A DNA stretch of 64,000 bases from an uncultured Bacteroidales bacterium (GCA_947169105.1 CAMVOL010000011.1:1-64000); one strand, 5' to 3'. Shown: positions 24,615-34,276, numbered from the stretch's first letter. Notes: generated by a model not told the origin, from the letters alone. Numbers and translations are program-made.

Positions 24615-26021
24615 TTATCTTTTTGCCTCCAGCAATGCCACGTTCTCCACGTGCTGGGTATGCGGGAACATATCCACGGGCTGGACGCGGGTGACGGTGT
24701 ACTTCTCGGCGAGGAGGGTGAGGTCGCGGGCTTGTGTGGCGGGGTTGCAACTTACATAGACGATGCGTTTGGGAGCCATTGCGAGTAGCTGCTCCACCAC
24801 GTCGGGATGCATGCCGTTGCGGGGCGGGTCGGTGATGACGATGTCGGGCTTGCCGTGCGCCGCCACAAATTCGGGGGTCAGCACCTTCGCCATATCGCCG
24901 GCGTAAAACTCCGTGTTGGTGATGCCGTTGATTTCGGAGTTGACCTTGGCATCCTCGATGGCGGCCTCCACGTATTCGATGCCAACCACCTTGCGGGCGC
25001 TGCGGGCCACGAAATTGGCGATGGTGCCCGTGCCGGTATAGAGGTCATAAACGGTGTCCTCGCTGCCGATGGCGGCGAACTCCCGCGCCACGCTGTAGAG
25101 CCGGTGGGCCTGCTGGATGTTGGTCTGGTAGAACGAGAGCGGCCCGACCTTGAACCGCAAGTCCTCCATCTGCTCCATCAGGTAGCCTGTACCCCTGTAG
25201 GTGACGACGGGCAGGTCGGTGTAGCTGTCGTTCAGCTTGGTGTTCACCACGTAATGGAGGGTGGTAATCTGCGGGAACGTCTCGCCCAAGAAGTTAAGGA
25301 GGCTGACCACCTGCGGGTTGTATTCTGTCACCACAAGGATGACCATGCGCTCGTCGGTGGAGGTGGTGCGGATCACCATATTGCGGAGGACGCCTTCGTG
25401 CGTGCGGAGGTTGTGGAAGGTGATGTCGTGCTCCAAAGCGAACTGCCGCACGGCGTCGCGGATCTGGTTGCTCAGCTCATCCTGAAGCCAGCACTCGCGG
25501 ATGTCGAGCACCTTGTCGAACTTCAGCGGGATATGGAAGCCGAGGCCACGCACTTCCACCATGCCGCCCTCATCGCGCACTTTCATATCCTCATCGGAAA
25601 GCCAACGCTGGTGGGTGAAGGTGTATTCCAATTTGTTGCGATAGAAATACTGCTTTTCCGAAGCAAGAATCGGTTGCGGCTCCGGATAGTCGAAATGGCC
25701 GAGGTGGCTGAAGTTATCGGTTACCTGCTTCTGTTTGTAGAAAAGCTGTTTTTCGTAATCGAGCATCTGCCATTTGCAGCCGCCGCAAAGTCCGAAATGG
25801 GCGCAACGAGGCTCCACACGGTAGGGTGACGGCTGAACGAGGCGGGTGCAACGTGCCTCCGCGTACGTTTTTTTCTTCTTGAAAACCATCACATCCACAA
25901 TGTCGCCCGGCACGGCACCGGAGACGAAAATGGTCATTCCATCGTGCTTGGCCACGGCTTTCCCTTCCGCGCCGGCATCAATAATTTCCAGATTTTCTAT
26001 CGGATATTGTTTGTGTCTCAT
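24615..26021 (-). CDS. rlmD: 23S rRNA (uracil-5-)-methyltransferase, RlmD/RumA type
   Basis: 468 residues from MRHKQYPIENLEIIDAG. The ATG seven codons upstream (26042) falls inside the -7 box at 26040-26047, so ATG 26021 is used. A TRAM domain occupies about 5-62, then a Fe-S cluster C73-x5-C79-x2-C82, then a Rossmann methyltransferase with VYDLYTGTGTIANFVA, DPPRNGMHP and the catalytic cysteine in VYVSCNPATQARD. RumA-type enzymes methylate U1939 (or U747) of 23S rRNA using SAM; which site applies here cannot be told from sequence. Monocistronic, with a 12-nt leader. Confidence 0.9.
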   Translation of the reverse strand: MRHKQYPIENLEIIDAGAEGKAVAKHDGMTIFVSGAVPGDIVDVMVFKKKKTYAEARCTRLVQPSPYRVEPRCAHFGLCGGCKWQMLDYEKQLFYKQKQVTDNFSHLGHFDYPEPQPILASEKQYFYRNKLEYTFTHQRWLSDEDMKVRDEGGMVEVRGLGFHIPLKFDKVLDIRECWLQDELSNQIRDAVRQFALEHDITFHNLRTHEGVLRNMVIRTTSTDERMVILVVTEYNPQVVSLLNFLGETFPQITTLHYVVNTKLNDSYTDLPVVTYRGTGYLMEQMEDLRFKVGPLSFYQTNIQQAHRLYSVAREFAAIGSEDTVYDLYTGTGTIANFVARSARKVVGIEYVEAAIEDAKVNSEINGITNTEFYAGDMAKVLTPEFVAAHGKPDIVITDPPRNGMHPDVVEQLLAMAPKRIVYVSCNPATQARDLTLLAEKYTVTRVQPVDMFPHTQHVENVALLEAKR

Positions 26022-26039
26022 CGTTGAAAAATTGGGCTG

Positions 26040-26047
26040 CAAAAATA
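26040..26047 (-). promoter_or_regulatory. -7 box for rlmD
   Basis: Minus-strand TATTTTTG followed by CAGCCC, matching TAnnTTTG. It decides the rlmD start because the longer frame's ATG lies within it. Confidence 0.65.
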
Positions 26048-26106
26048 CTCAATTCATTTTAAAGATTTTTAAATAAAAACACTATCAGGGATTAAATAAA
26101 AATATG

Positions 26107-26114
26107 TATTTTTG
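26107..26114 (+). promoter_or_regulatory. -7 box for the 1,013-aa T9SS cargo gene
   Basis: TATTTTTG followed by CCGCC, 43 bp upstream of ATG 26158. The promoter is divergent from that of rlmD with 59 bp between the two -7 boxes. Confidence 0.65.
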
Positions 26115-26157
26115 CCGCCTTAATTGTAAAATTTTTCAATAAATAATAAAAAAAAGT

Positions 26158-29100
26158 ATGAAAAAGTTTTATCAGTTTTTGTCGTTGTGCCTTATTGTTG
26201 CATTAACGACTTGTATCACAATGAGTAAGGGTTATGCCCAGTGCACTCCCTTTGAAATTACGACCAACACTTTGTTCACCGAGGATTTCACCGGTACGCA
26301 GGCAGTTGACACTCTGAATGAACAGGGTGTGATGCCCAGCTGCTGGGAGAGAATCTACACGGGTACTGCTGCTGGCTATGATCCGAAAGTTTTCAATGGC
26401 ACGACTGCAGTGACCTCTGGAGACAACTGCCTCGCCATTTCTTCGGGGTTGAAGGTTACCCTCAGTTTATCCGGCATGAATTGGTCGTCCCTTTTAAATG
26501 GTTTTAATATAGGTGATTATGTCGATTCTGCAGGAACCACTAACTATGTGATTCTTCCCAAACTCGTCAATAACCTGAATGTACTTCAGATGTCTTTCAC
26601 CAGCAAGATGTCCTCCGACTCCATTGGTGTCCTTGAAATTGGCTACTTCACTGATCCTATTTCTAACGTTAGTGATATTGATGTGAGCACTTTTGTGACG
26701 ATTGCCACCATCCCCAACACCACTGCTTCTACCAGCCAGACCATTTTCTTTGGTGATTATCTCAATGCAGACCTTGACGCCAACCTCGTGTTGCGTTGGA
26801 CAGACCTCTCGAGCATTGACACCACGGCCTTCAGTAACCTCAATATAGGAAATGCTCTCAGCATTCTTACGCCTCTCATTAGCAGATTTTCGGGTTTTGC
26901 TACTTGCTACATTGACAACATCTCTATTCAAATTGCCCCCACTTGTATCGAACCCTCCAACGTCACGGTCAGCAATATTACGGATGCCACCGCCCAGATT
27001 TCTTGGACTGCCGGCACAGCCGACCAAGACCTGTGGCAAATCTCTTATAACGACAGCATTATCAATGTGAATACCAACCCCTACACCCTTACCAACCTGA
27101 CCCTCGGTACTGAATATATAGTGAACGTCCGCGCCCTTTGCACGGATGACACCTCCTATTGGGGCGCACAGCCTGTCACTTTCAGCACCTCCGCCTGCAC
27201 CAGCATTACGGTGACGGAGGAGACTCCGTATTTCGAGGACTTCTCCGCTTATCAGGGAGTTGACTCCATGGAAGTAACCGGTATTGTTCCCGATTGCTGG
27301 GATAGAATTTATACGGGCACTTCTGCCGGCTACGACCCGAAAGTTTACAATGGCACAGATGCAGTGACCTCTGGCAACAACTGTCTCGCCCTTGCTGCAG
27401 GCACTATGGTTTCGATGACAACCGGATTTTCTTTTACGATGACAGGAAGCAGCAATTACGTCATCCTTCCGACCATCACCAACAACTTGAGCGACCTTGA
27501 GATGTTCTTCACCAGCAAGATGGCCGCCGATACCACAAGTATGTTGGAAATCGGCTACTTTACGGATGCTTCCGCCGTTGTCAGCAATATTGATGTCAGC
27601 ACTTTCGTGGCACTCCAAGCCATCCCCGTCACCAGCGCTGCCACCAACCAGATTGTCGAATTTGCCCAACTGCCCGGAATACAGAACTTTGTCGGTCGCC
27701 TTGTGTTCCGTTGGAGCAATTCCGCCAACTTTAATCTTAGTGATTTCTCTTCTTTCTCCAATTTCCTTTCTTTGCCCACTTGCTACATTGATAACATTAC
27801 CCTGCGCATAGTCCGCAGCTGTGCCGAGCCGACCGATGTCACCATCTCCCACATTTCGGACGTTTCCGCCGTGGTGGACTGGACTCCCGCCGACGCCTCC
27901 CATAACCTGTGGGAAATCTCCTATAGCGACACCATCATCAGTGTTACCTCCCATCCCTACACGCTCACTGGCCTGACATCCAGCACCGACTACGAGGTGA
28001 ATGTCCGCACCGTTTGCACGGATGAGAACTCCTACTGGGCTACACAACCCGCCACCTTCACCACCGCCTGCCCCGCCATCACCGTGACCGACGCGACCCC
28101 CTACACACAGGGCTTCGAGTCGAACACCTTCGACTGCTGGTATCCGGAAATCATCGAAGGTGAAGACAATTGGCAGGTCTCTCCGGACGCTTACCATACT
28201 GGTAGCAGAGGTATTGCCTACAGCAGTTCCGTCTTCGGCGACCTGACCAATATGACCGATCCCCTTGATATGCTCAGCATGTTCGATAATATGACCAACT
28301 TCGGTAACGGCGCCGCCCGCATCACCTCTCCCATCCTCGACCTCACGGCCGTCACTGGACAGGTGAAGCTCTCCTTCTACCGCAAGCAGACCACGATGAT
28401 GATTCCGCAGACCCTGTACGTCTATTACCGCACCTCCCCGTCATCGAACTGGGTGCCGCTGCAGCAATACTCCTCCAACTCCGGTTGGACTGGCGAATCC
28501 GTCGTTCTGCCCAACCCCTCCGCTACCTATCAGGTCTCTCTCGCCAGCTTCTGCGACATCCAAGGTATGGGCAACATTGATCCCACTTCCATGATGACGG
28601 ATCCCGATGCCGCCGCCAACTTCGCCAGTACGATCTACATTGACGACATCCGTGTTGGTTTCGCCATCCAGTGCGACGATCCCACCAACCTCACGTTCAG
28701 CAATATCAGCACGACTAGTGCCACCGCCACTTGGAGCGGTACTGCCGACAGCTGGAGCGTTGAATACGGCGAAGCCGGTTTCCCGCAAGGAAACGGTACC
28801 ACTGTCACCGCCCAAAACCCCACCTACACTTTCACTGACCTCACCCCTGGTACACAGTATGACGTGTATGTGCGCGCCAACTGCCCCGAAGATAACTTCA
28901 GTGAATGGGTACGCGGCAACTTCGCCACCACTGGCGATGTCGCCATCTCCGAGAATAACGGTATCCGCCTTACTATCGCCCCCAACCCCACCAACGGCAC
29001 CGTGCGCTGCACCCTCAGCAACAAATCCGCCAACACCCGTCTGCAAGTGCTTGACGTTTACGGCAAACTGCTGATGGAGCAAACCGTTTCCGACGAGACC

Positions 29101-29199
29101 ACCGAACTTGATTTCTCCAATAAAGCCTCTGGCGTTTACTTCCTGCGTGTGATTGACGGTAACAGCATCGTCACCACCCAGAAGGTCGTCCGCCGGTAA
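26158..29199 (+). CDS. Fibronectin-III T9SS cargo protein with duplicated module
   Basis: 1,013 residues with signal peptide (MKKFYQFLSLCLIVALTTCI, cleavage near YAQ). Two long jelly-roll modules (about 35-260 and 360-575) are close copies: GVMPSCWERIYTGTAAGYDP versus GIVPDCWDRIYTGTSAGYDP. Fibronectin-III domains follow each (VSNITDATAQISWTAGTADQ; ISHISDVSAVVDWTPADASH). A third MAM-like module begins YTQGFESNTFDCW, then another Fn3, then the T9SS type A domain (LTIAPNPTNGTVRCTL to TQKVVRR). No catalytic residues were recognised, so a surface adhesin or scaffold is likely. Late codons are strongly C-rich, giving long spurious antisense frames. Paralogue of the protein at 18.9-22.2 kb. Confidence 0.9.
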   Translation: MKKFYQFLSLCLIVALTTCITMSKGYAQCTPFEITTNTLFTEDFTGTQAVDTLNEQGVMPSCWERIYTGTAAGYDPKVFNGTTAVTSGDNCLAISSGLKVTLSLSGMNWSSLLNGFNIGDYVDSAGTTNYVILPKLVNNLNVLQMSFTSKMSSDSIGVLEIGYFTDPISNVSDIDVSTFVTIATIPNTTASTSQTIFFGDYLNADLDANLVLRWTDLSSIDTTAFSNLNIGNALSILTPLISRFSGFATCYIDNISIQIAPTCIEPSNVTVSNITDATAQISWTAGTADQDLWQISYNDSIINVNTNPYTLTNLTLGTEYIVNVRALCTDDTSYWGAQPVTFSTSACTSITVTEETPYFEDFSAYQGVDSMEVTGIVPDCWDRIYTGTSAGYDPKVYNGTDAVTSGNNCLALAAGTMVSMTTGFSFTMTGSSNYVILPTITNNLSDLEMFFTSKMAADTTSMLEIGYFTDASAVVSNIDVSTFVALQAIPVTSAATNQIVEFAQLPGIQNFVGRLVFRWSNSANFNLSDFSSFSNFLSLPTCYIDNITLRIVRSCAEPTDVTISHISDVSAVVDWTPADASHNLWEISYSDTIISVTSHPYTLTGLTSSTDYEVNVRTVCTDENSYWATQPATFTTACPAITVTDATPYTQGFESNTFDCWYPEIIEGEDNWQVSPDAYHTGSRGIAYSSSVFGDLTNMTDPLDMLSMFDNMTNFGNGAARITSPILDLTAVTGQVKLSFYRKQTTMMIPQTLYVYYRTSPSSNWVPLQQYSSNSGWTGESVVLPNPSATYQVSLASFCDIQGMGNIDPTSMMTDPDAAANFASTIYIDDIRVGFAIQCDDPTNLTFSNISTTSATATWSGTADSWSVEYGEAGFPQGNGTTVTAQNPTYTFTDLTPGTQYDVYVRANCPEDNFSEWVRGNFATTGDVAISENNGIRLTIAPNPTNGTVRCTLSNKSANTRLQVLDVYGKLLMEQTVSDETTELDFSNKASGVYFLRVIDGNSIVTTQKVVRR

Positions 29200-29220
29200 G
29201 CATCGGACCAATCCAATAAA

Positions 29221-29257
29221 AAATCCCCCTCCGTCGTAGGAAGGGGATTTTCTTTTT
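29221..29257 (+). terminator. Rho-independent terminator after the T9SS cargo gene
   Basis: Arms AAATCCCC (29221-29228) and GGGGATTT (29243-29250) with a 14-nt loop, then TCTTTTTC. It ends 6 bp before the next start codon on the same strand, so it could also act as a leader structure for that gene. Confidence 0.8.
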
Positions 29258-29262
29258 CTATC

Positions 29263-30525
29263 ATGAGGATGAAAAGAAGAATAGCACTGACGGCCTTTCT
29301 GCTGGCCTTCGTCTTCCCCTTACTATCGCAAACTCCCGATGAGAACGCAGCCAAGTACCGTCACTTCCGGCAACGCTTGGTCGGCGAGATGATGTACAGC
29401 ACCGGCGATGCCTCGGTGAAAGGTTCGCACCTGCCGATGGAACGGCGCTATCTGTACCACGGTGAACGCGTGGGACAATGGGCTGATGCCGTGTGGTGGC
29501 AGGGACACTATCTCGCCGTACTCGCCACCGAGTACGCCCTGAAACGGCGCGATGGCGAAAGTACCGCCGCCACCCTTCAGGAACTGCGCCTTGCCCTCGA
29601 CGTCTATCGCCGCCTCGACCTCAGCGCCGAACGCTGCTTCGGTGACACGTCACCACAAACACCTAATGGCTTCTATATCCGTGACGATGTGGGCGAAACC
29701 GAAGCCCCTTTGATGAAACTGCGCCACGTGAACAGCGACTTTACCTACTATTGTGGCAAAACCGATGCCCGCCGCAATGCTCCCTCACAGGATCAGGCGT
29801 GGGCCTCCTACCTCGGTTTCGCCCTCATCCAGAAGTTGGTGGACGACACCCTGCTCCACCGCGAAGTGGCCGACCTCGCCGAGCGTATGGTGCGCGGAAT
29901 GCAATATACCGATGGCAACGGGCGTGTGCGGTGGCAAGTTATGAACCCCGTGACGGGTGCGGTTGTGCAGAAGGAGGGCGACATCCAATGGCTGCAATAT
30001 GCCCACGGAGAAATCGGGACGCGGCTGGCAGGGAAAGAGTTGCACGCCGGTCGCTCCAATACCCCCCAATGGCGGAACACGTGGAACCTGCTGGAACAGA
30101 ACGTGCTGATAGACCGTGACGGACATTTCACATGGTATGGCGTGCTATCAATGGCCGCTGTCCTGAACGACGGTGCCAGACGGCAGGACTGCTATCAATG
30201 GCTGGTCCAAACCTGCGACAAGGTGGTGCGCCGCCGCCCCGACTTGCAGCAGTCTCTGATTTTCCCGCACCTGCCGCTTATCAACCTCGTGCTGCACGGC
30301 ACCGAAGGCCGGACGCTACTACCAAAGGAGTCCTACGAAGCCTATCTTAACACCGCACCTGCGAGCGGGTGCATCACGACCGAAGTGGGCGGTGAGGAGG
30401 TGCGGACGGCGGCGCCATGGCACTCGCTGTCCCTCTTTTGCCCGTGGCATACGGATAAAACCGGTGATGCCAACATGTTGGACTATATGCTGCTGTACAA
30501 CCTGTACCGGCTGGTTTACGAGTGA
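29263..30525 (+). CDS. Exported protein of unknown function (helical-toroid-like)
   Basis: 420 residues with a signal peptide (MKRRIALTAFLLAFVFPLLS, then QTPDENAA) after two extra residues. The mature part is helix-rich with evenly spaced Trp/Tyr/Gly segments (WADAVWWQGHYLAVLATEYA, YLGFALIQKLVDDTLLHRE, GVLSMAAVLNDGARRQDCYQ), suggesting an alpha/alpha-barrel like those of glycoside hydrolases or lyases. I do not recognise the family and see no decisive catalytic signature. The C-terminus (WHSLSLFCPWHTDKTGDANM) contains WH pairs. No T9SS domain, so a periplasmic location is likely. It begins directly after a terminator hairpin. Confidence 0.78.
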   Translation: MRMKRRIALTAFLLAFVFPLLSQTPDENAAKYRHFRQRLVGEMMYSTGDASVKGSHLPMERRYLYHGERVGQWADAVWWQGHYLAVLATEYALKRRDGESTAATLQELRLALDVYRRLDLSAERCFGDTSPQTPNGFYIRDDVGETEAPLMKLRHVNSDFTYYCGKTDARRNAPSQDQAWASYLGFALIQKLVDDTLLHREVADLAERMVRGMQYTDGNGRVRWQVMNPVTGAVVQKEGDIQWLQYAHGEIGTRLAGKELHAGRSNTPQWRNTWNLLEQNVLIDRDGHFTWYGVLSMAAVLNDGARRQDCYQWLVQTCDKVVRRRPDLQQSLIFPHLPLINLVLHGTEGRTLLPKESYEAYLNTAPASGCITTEVGGEEVRTAAPWHSLSLFCPWHTDKTGDANMLDYMLLYNLYRLVYE

Positions 30526-30528
30526 GGT

Positions 30529-31743
30529 TCACTTTACCCGTCGGCTTGGAATGAGCGAAACAATGACGCTAATCAGGAAGGTGGTCACAAAGACAATGAG
30601 AAAGTCTGATAGCTCCATCTTAACAGGGTAATAATCAACAATATAGTTTGCGCCATTGCCGAAACTGATAAGATGGAGTGTCTGCTGTAGGAAACAGACC
30701 AGCCATCCGAGGAACATACCGGCCAGACCTCCGATAAAGGAGATAATCATGCCTTCGGTCATAAAGATCCGGCGGATGAGCGGCTGGTTGGCACCGAGGT
30801 AGTTGAGCACGGTGATGTCCTCTTTTTTCTCAATGATAATCATAGAAAGCGTGCCGATGATGTTGAAGACGGCAATCAGCAGGATGAACGCAAGGATGAC
30901 GAAAATCATCATCTTTTCCGTCTTCATCGTCTTGAAAAGCAGTTCTTCCTGCTGGAAACGATTTTGTACCAAATAGTTGTCACCGACAATTTCCGTCACT
31001 TTCTTTTGGATGGCGGCGATGTCCTTTTCGTTTTTTACAAAAACCTCAACGGAGGTGGCCTCGTCCTCGTAACTCATAAGGTTGCGGACGAAGTCGATGG
31101 AGCAGATGAGGTACTTGTCGTCGTATTCGGTGAAGGAGCTGAAAACGCCACAGGGGGTGAGGTAGCGGGTGTTGAAGGCATCGGCAGGATTGCCGAGGTT
31201 CTTCCGTAACCGTTTGGGATAAAATACTTTGTATAGTTCCGCGCCCGACAGGTTCACTTGCAGTGTGCCGGCGGCAATGGCTCCCATCACTCCAAACTCG
31301 CAGCCGTCGTGCTGCAGGTCGAAGTCGCCGTCGATCAGCAGTTCGTCGAAGCCGCTGTTTCGGGCGTAGTTCCGACCAACGCCTTTCAGTTCGATAAGGT
31401 GCTGCTTGCCGTCGTATTCGATGAGGGTGAGGTCAGAGACTACTTCCTCCACGGCAGAAATGCTCTGTATTTCTTGTAGTTGCGAAAGAGGGAAAGAGTC
31501 TGTCGCGAACGACTTTCCCTCGCGGAGGGTGATTTTCAAATCAGGATTGAAGGAGTTGAAGGAGTCCACCACCAGCTCCTCCATCCCGTTAAAGACCGAT
31601 AGTACAATGATGAGTGCCGCAGTACCTGACAGGACACCGACGGCGGAAATAATCGAAATGATGTTCACGAGGCTGTGCTTCTTTTTGGAAAAAAGATGCC
31701 GCCACGCCACAAAAAGAGCCGTTCTGAAATTCTTGTTCTGCAA
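30529..31743 (-). CDS. LolC/LolE-like ABC transporter permease (FtsX fold)
   Basis: 404 residues with four membrane helices: one near the N-terminus (IISIISAVGVLSGTAALIIV), a large exported MacB-type domain (about 60-260), then three helices (MMIFVILAFILLIAVFNIIG; GMIISFIGGLAGMFLGWLVC; FLIVFVTTFLISVIVSLIPS). This is the LolC/E lipoprotein-release permease plan, acting with a separate ATPase not encoded here. It starts 4 bp after rbfA and must be co-transcribed, an arrangement seen in many Bacteroidota. Specific lipoprotein trafficking is inferred from architecture. Confidence 0.85.
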   Translation of the reverse strand: MQNKNFRTALFVAWRHLFSKKKHSLVNIISIISAVGVLSGTAALIIVLSVFNGMEELVVDSFNSFNPDLKITLREGKSFATDSFPLSQLQEIQSISAVEEVVSDLTLIEYDGKQHLIELKGVGRNYARNSGFDELLIDGDFDLQHDGCEFGVMGAIAAGTLQVNLSGAELYKVFYPKRLRKNLGNPADAFNTRYLTPCGVFSSFTEYDDKYLICSIDFVRNLMSYEDEATSVEVFVKNEKDIAAIQKKVTEIVGDNYLVQNRFQQEELLFKTMKTEKMMIFVILAFILLIAVFNIIGTLSMIIIEKKEDITVLNYLGANQPLIRRIFMTEGMIISFIGGLAGMFLGWLVCFLQQTLHLISFGNGANYIVDYYPVKMELSDFLIVFVTTFLISVIVSLIPSRRVK

Positions 31744-31747
31744 GGGT

Positions 31748-32083
31748 TTATTGTTTCAGAAGGTTCTCAATATTTTCGATATAATCGAGGGAGTCATCAA
31801 TGAAGAATTCCAGTTGCGGAATCACCCGCACCTGTTGGCGTATTTTCTGCCCAAGACGGTAGCGGATTTCCTTGGTGTTGGCCCGCACCGCCTTGATGAC
31901 GGCCTCGCTGTCCTCCGCATTGAAGATGCTGAGGTATGACCGCGCAATAGAAAGATCTTTCGTCACATTGGTCTTGGTGACGGTAATCATGCAGTCGTAA
32001 ACATAGGGCCCGTCATTCAGAAAAATTCCCGCCAGCTCCTTTTTAATAAGTGCGGAGGTCTTCTGTTGTCGAATGGTATCCAT
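31748..32083 (-). CDS. rbfA: Ribosome-binding factor A
   Basis: 111 residues with the RbfA KH-like fold: N-terminal QQKTSALIKKELAGIF, the central VTKTNVTKDLSIARSYLSIF, and VIPQLEFFIDDSLDYIENIE at the end. RbfA matures the 30S subunit and binds 16S rRNA precursor near helix 1. Length is usual. It leads the two-gene rbfA-permease operon. Confidence 0.93.
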   Translation of the reverse strand: MDTIRQQKTSALIKKELAGIFLNDGPYVYDCMITVTKTNVTKDLSIARSYLSIFNAEDSEAVIKAVRANTKEIRYRLGQKIRQQVRVIPQLEFFIDDSLDYIENIENLLKQ

Positions 32084-32087
32084 TTTT

Positions 32088-32229
32088 AGTTTATAAAGTT
32101 TATCAAGTTAAAAGTTTATCAAGTTGTAGAGCCGCAAAGCCTTGCGGCTAATCGGTGGTTCCGTACAAGGTATCAGGTAATAGGTTATAGGTAGGAGGTA
32201 AGAAGTTTTCAGTTTTCAATTCTCAATTT
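32088..32229. repeat. Spacer of simple repeats
   Basis: The gap between rbfA and the beta-helix gene contains two AAGTTTATC units (about 32,095-32,124), a palindrome at 32130-32149, a degenerate GGTA heptamer array (about 32,166-32,200) and TTTTCAATTC units next to the beta-helix stop. No gene is visible. Confidence 0.6.
32130..32149. repeat. GTAGAG-type small palindrome
   Basis: AGCCGCAA-AGCC-TTGCGGCT, perfect 8-bp arms, preceded by GTAG and followed by AATCGG. The flanks resemble those of the GTAGGG palindromes at 50.3 and 52.6 kb although the stem sequence differs. Confidence 0.65.
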
Positions 32230-34260
32230 TCAATTCTTCACGAACCGTGCCGTTCTCACTCCGTTGTTTGTCACGGCACGCAGGATGTAGATGCCGGCGG
32301 GCAGTGAGGAAACGTTCAGGCTGTGTGTTAGAGACGCGGTGCCGTTGCCCGTTGTCATCATCGTGCGGCCCATCAGGTCATAAACGGCAATTTCGCGGAT
32401 GGGGCTGGCGGATTCTACGGTGAGGGTGTTTTGTGCGGGAATTGGGTAGACGGAAAGCGTGCTCGGTTCATTCTCCATGATGCCGACAGGCGCAAACAGG
32501 GAATCAAGGGTGATGGTGGTGTCTGTATGGGCGCCACAATCCTCACCGGAATAGGAGACAGTAATGCTGTAAGTGCCCGGAAAATTGAATGTGGCCGTTA
32601 CCGTGTTGCTTTCCATCATAACATTGAAACCGTTGCTGGAAGCAAGGAAGTAGTCGTAGTCCTCGTCATAGTTGGTGACGGTGAACTCGATGACAACGGT
32701 GCCCGTGCCGTCGCTGACCTCCCCGGTGCCGGTGTCAATGGTATTGAAGGTGGTGTCCAACGTCCGCCACGTGAAGGCGGGCGCGATGTTCTCACAGATG
32801 TTCTCGAAGCAGCCGAGGTCGATAGCACCTCCTATCACACGGGCTTCGTCGTACAGGTCTGTTGCAGGAAATTGATAACCGGAGAGTTCGAGGGTGTTTA
32901 CGCTGCCGGCATCCTTACATACAGACTGACTTTGGATGTAGTATTCGGCATAAAGCACACTGTCAATTTGTTCTTCCCCTTCGGGAACACCGGTGATGGA
33001 ACAGGGATCGGAGAAAGCGATGTCTTCGGTCGTTACGTTGAGATTGCCTTCTCCGGCGACGGTAACCCCTTGTATGGCGGTGTACATACATTTCACACCC
33101 GTAGCACCGGCGCTGGCAAGCTGGTTTTCCGGCACCGTGTCGTTACTCCATACAATGGAATTGAATAAAGTGAAGCCATTGCTTCCATAAACCGCATCAC
33201 CCGCAGCCGCGACGTTGTTGACGAAGGTGCAGTTGATAGCGCGGCAACTGGTTCCTGTGACATAGATTGCACCGCCATTGGCTGTGGCCTTATTGTTGGC
33301 CAACAGACAGTTGGAGGCAAGGAAGCTGGAAGAGTTCCCGCCATAGATGCAGGCGCCGCTTGTGGCCTGATTCAGATAAAACATACAATATTCGAACTTG
33401 TTGGCACTGCTGCAAATCACAGCGCCACCAGGGTTCGTGCAGTGGTTCGACAGGAAGACGCAACCTTCAAAGATGGCATTCTGACCCGCATTGACCGCAC
33501 CACCGCCGAAACGGTTGGAACCCGTAAGGGAAGTGGTTGCAGCACAGCTGTTCCCTTCAAAGTAACAGCCCACTGCCGCCGGCACCGCATCGAAACTGCG
33601 GGTATAGAAATAAGCGGCACCGCCACTGGAATTGGTGGCCGTGACAGAATTGCCAAGAAAATAACAGTCCGTAAGACTGCCCGTAGCGGGAACCCACACA
33701 CCGCCGCCATCCTTCTGGGCACGATTATTGATGATGTAGCAGTTTCGGAGTTGTCCGTTAGGACCCATATAGACACCACCGCCACATTGTTCATCGGGGT
33801 AGAGGTCGCGGTTGGCATTACCACCCGTGATGGTGAAACCATCCAATATCACATTGCTAATATCTTTACAATAAACCACATGATAGACATTGTCGGCATC
33901 ATCGTCGGGGGTTCCGAAGTCGCCGCTGAGAACGGTGGCCGTATCCGCATCCCTCTCTTCAAGGCTGACCTCTGTGCCCACAAAACCACCGTAAAGGGAG
34001 ATGTTCTCCTTCATCACGAAGGACTTGCAGCGGGCATTGTCGCTGTTGTCGAATGTCGATGTCGGACGGTAAAGTCCTGCCTCCACCCAGATCATATCGC
34101 CCGACTGCGCCGCATCAATGGCATCCTGCAGGTTGGTGTATGTGGTGCGTCCTGCCCACGCTGTGGACTCATCCGAATTCTTCACGAACAAAGTGTCCTG
34201 TGCAAAAGCACTGATAATAAGTGTCAAAGACACAAAAAAGGTAAGTACTTTTTTTTTCAT
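32230..34260 (-). CDS. Right-handed beta-helix T9SS cargo protein
   Basis: 676 residues with signal peptide (MKKKVLTFFVSLTLIISAFA, QD). It opens with YTNLQDAIDAAQSGDMIWVE, the usual start of pectate-lyase-like parallel beta-helices, and continues with repeated Asn/Gly-rich coils (GGGVYMGPNGQLRNCYIINN, GGAIYVTGTSCRAINCTFVN). A PKD/Ig-like domain (about 490-590) and a T9SS type A tail (LSVYPIPAQNTLTVESASP to ARFVKN) follow. Such 'choice-of-anchor' beta-helix proteins are surface polysaccharide binders or lyases; no catalytic residues could be assigned. Monocistronic. Confidence 0.88.
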   Translation of the reverse strand: MKKKVLTFFVSLTLIISAFAQDTLFVKNSDESTAWAGRTTYTNLQDAIDAAQSGDMIWVEAGLYRPTSTFDNSDNARCKSFVMKENISLYGGFVGTEVSLEERDADTATVLSGDFGTPDDDADNVYHVVYCKDISNVILDGFTITGGNANRDLYPDEQCGGGVYMGPNGQLRNCYIINNRAQKDGGGVWVPATGSLTDCYFLGNSVTATNSSGGAAYFYTRSFDAVPAAVGCYFEGNSCAATTSLTGSNRFGGGAVNAGQNAIFEGCVFLSNHCTNPGGAVICSSANKFEYCMFYLNQATSGACIYGGNSSSFLASNCLLANNKATANGGAIYVTGTSCRAINCTFVNNVAAAGDAVYGSNGFTLFNSIVWSNDTVPENQLASAGATGVKCMYTAIQGVTVAGEGNLNVTTEDIAFSDPCSITGVPEGEEQIDSVLYAEYYIQSQSVCKDAGSVNTLELSGYQFPATDLYDEARVIGGAIDLGCFENICENIAPAFTWRTLDTTFNTIDTGTGEVSDGTGTVVIEFTVTNYDEDYDYFLASSNGFNVMMESNTVTATFNFPGTYSITVSYSGEDCGAHTDTTITLDSLFAPVGIMENEPSTLSVYPIPAQNTLTVESASPIREIAVYDLMGRTMMTTGNGTASLTHSLNVSSLPAGIYILRAVTNNGVRTARFVKN

Positions 34261-34276
34261 TTTTATTTAGTTTTTA

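Noticed and set aside
26494..28197. 567-residue open frame antisense to the Fn3 T9SS gene
   Set aside because: The plus-strand protein has a signal peptide, repeated domains and CTD. The antisense reading is Gly/Val-rich low complexity mirroring those repeats.
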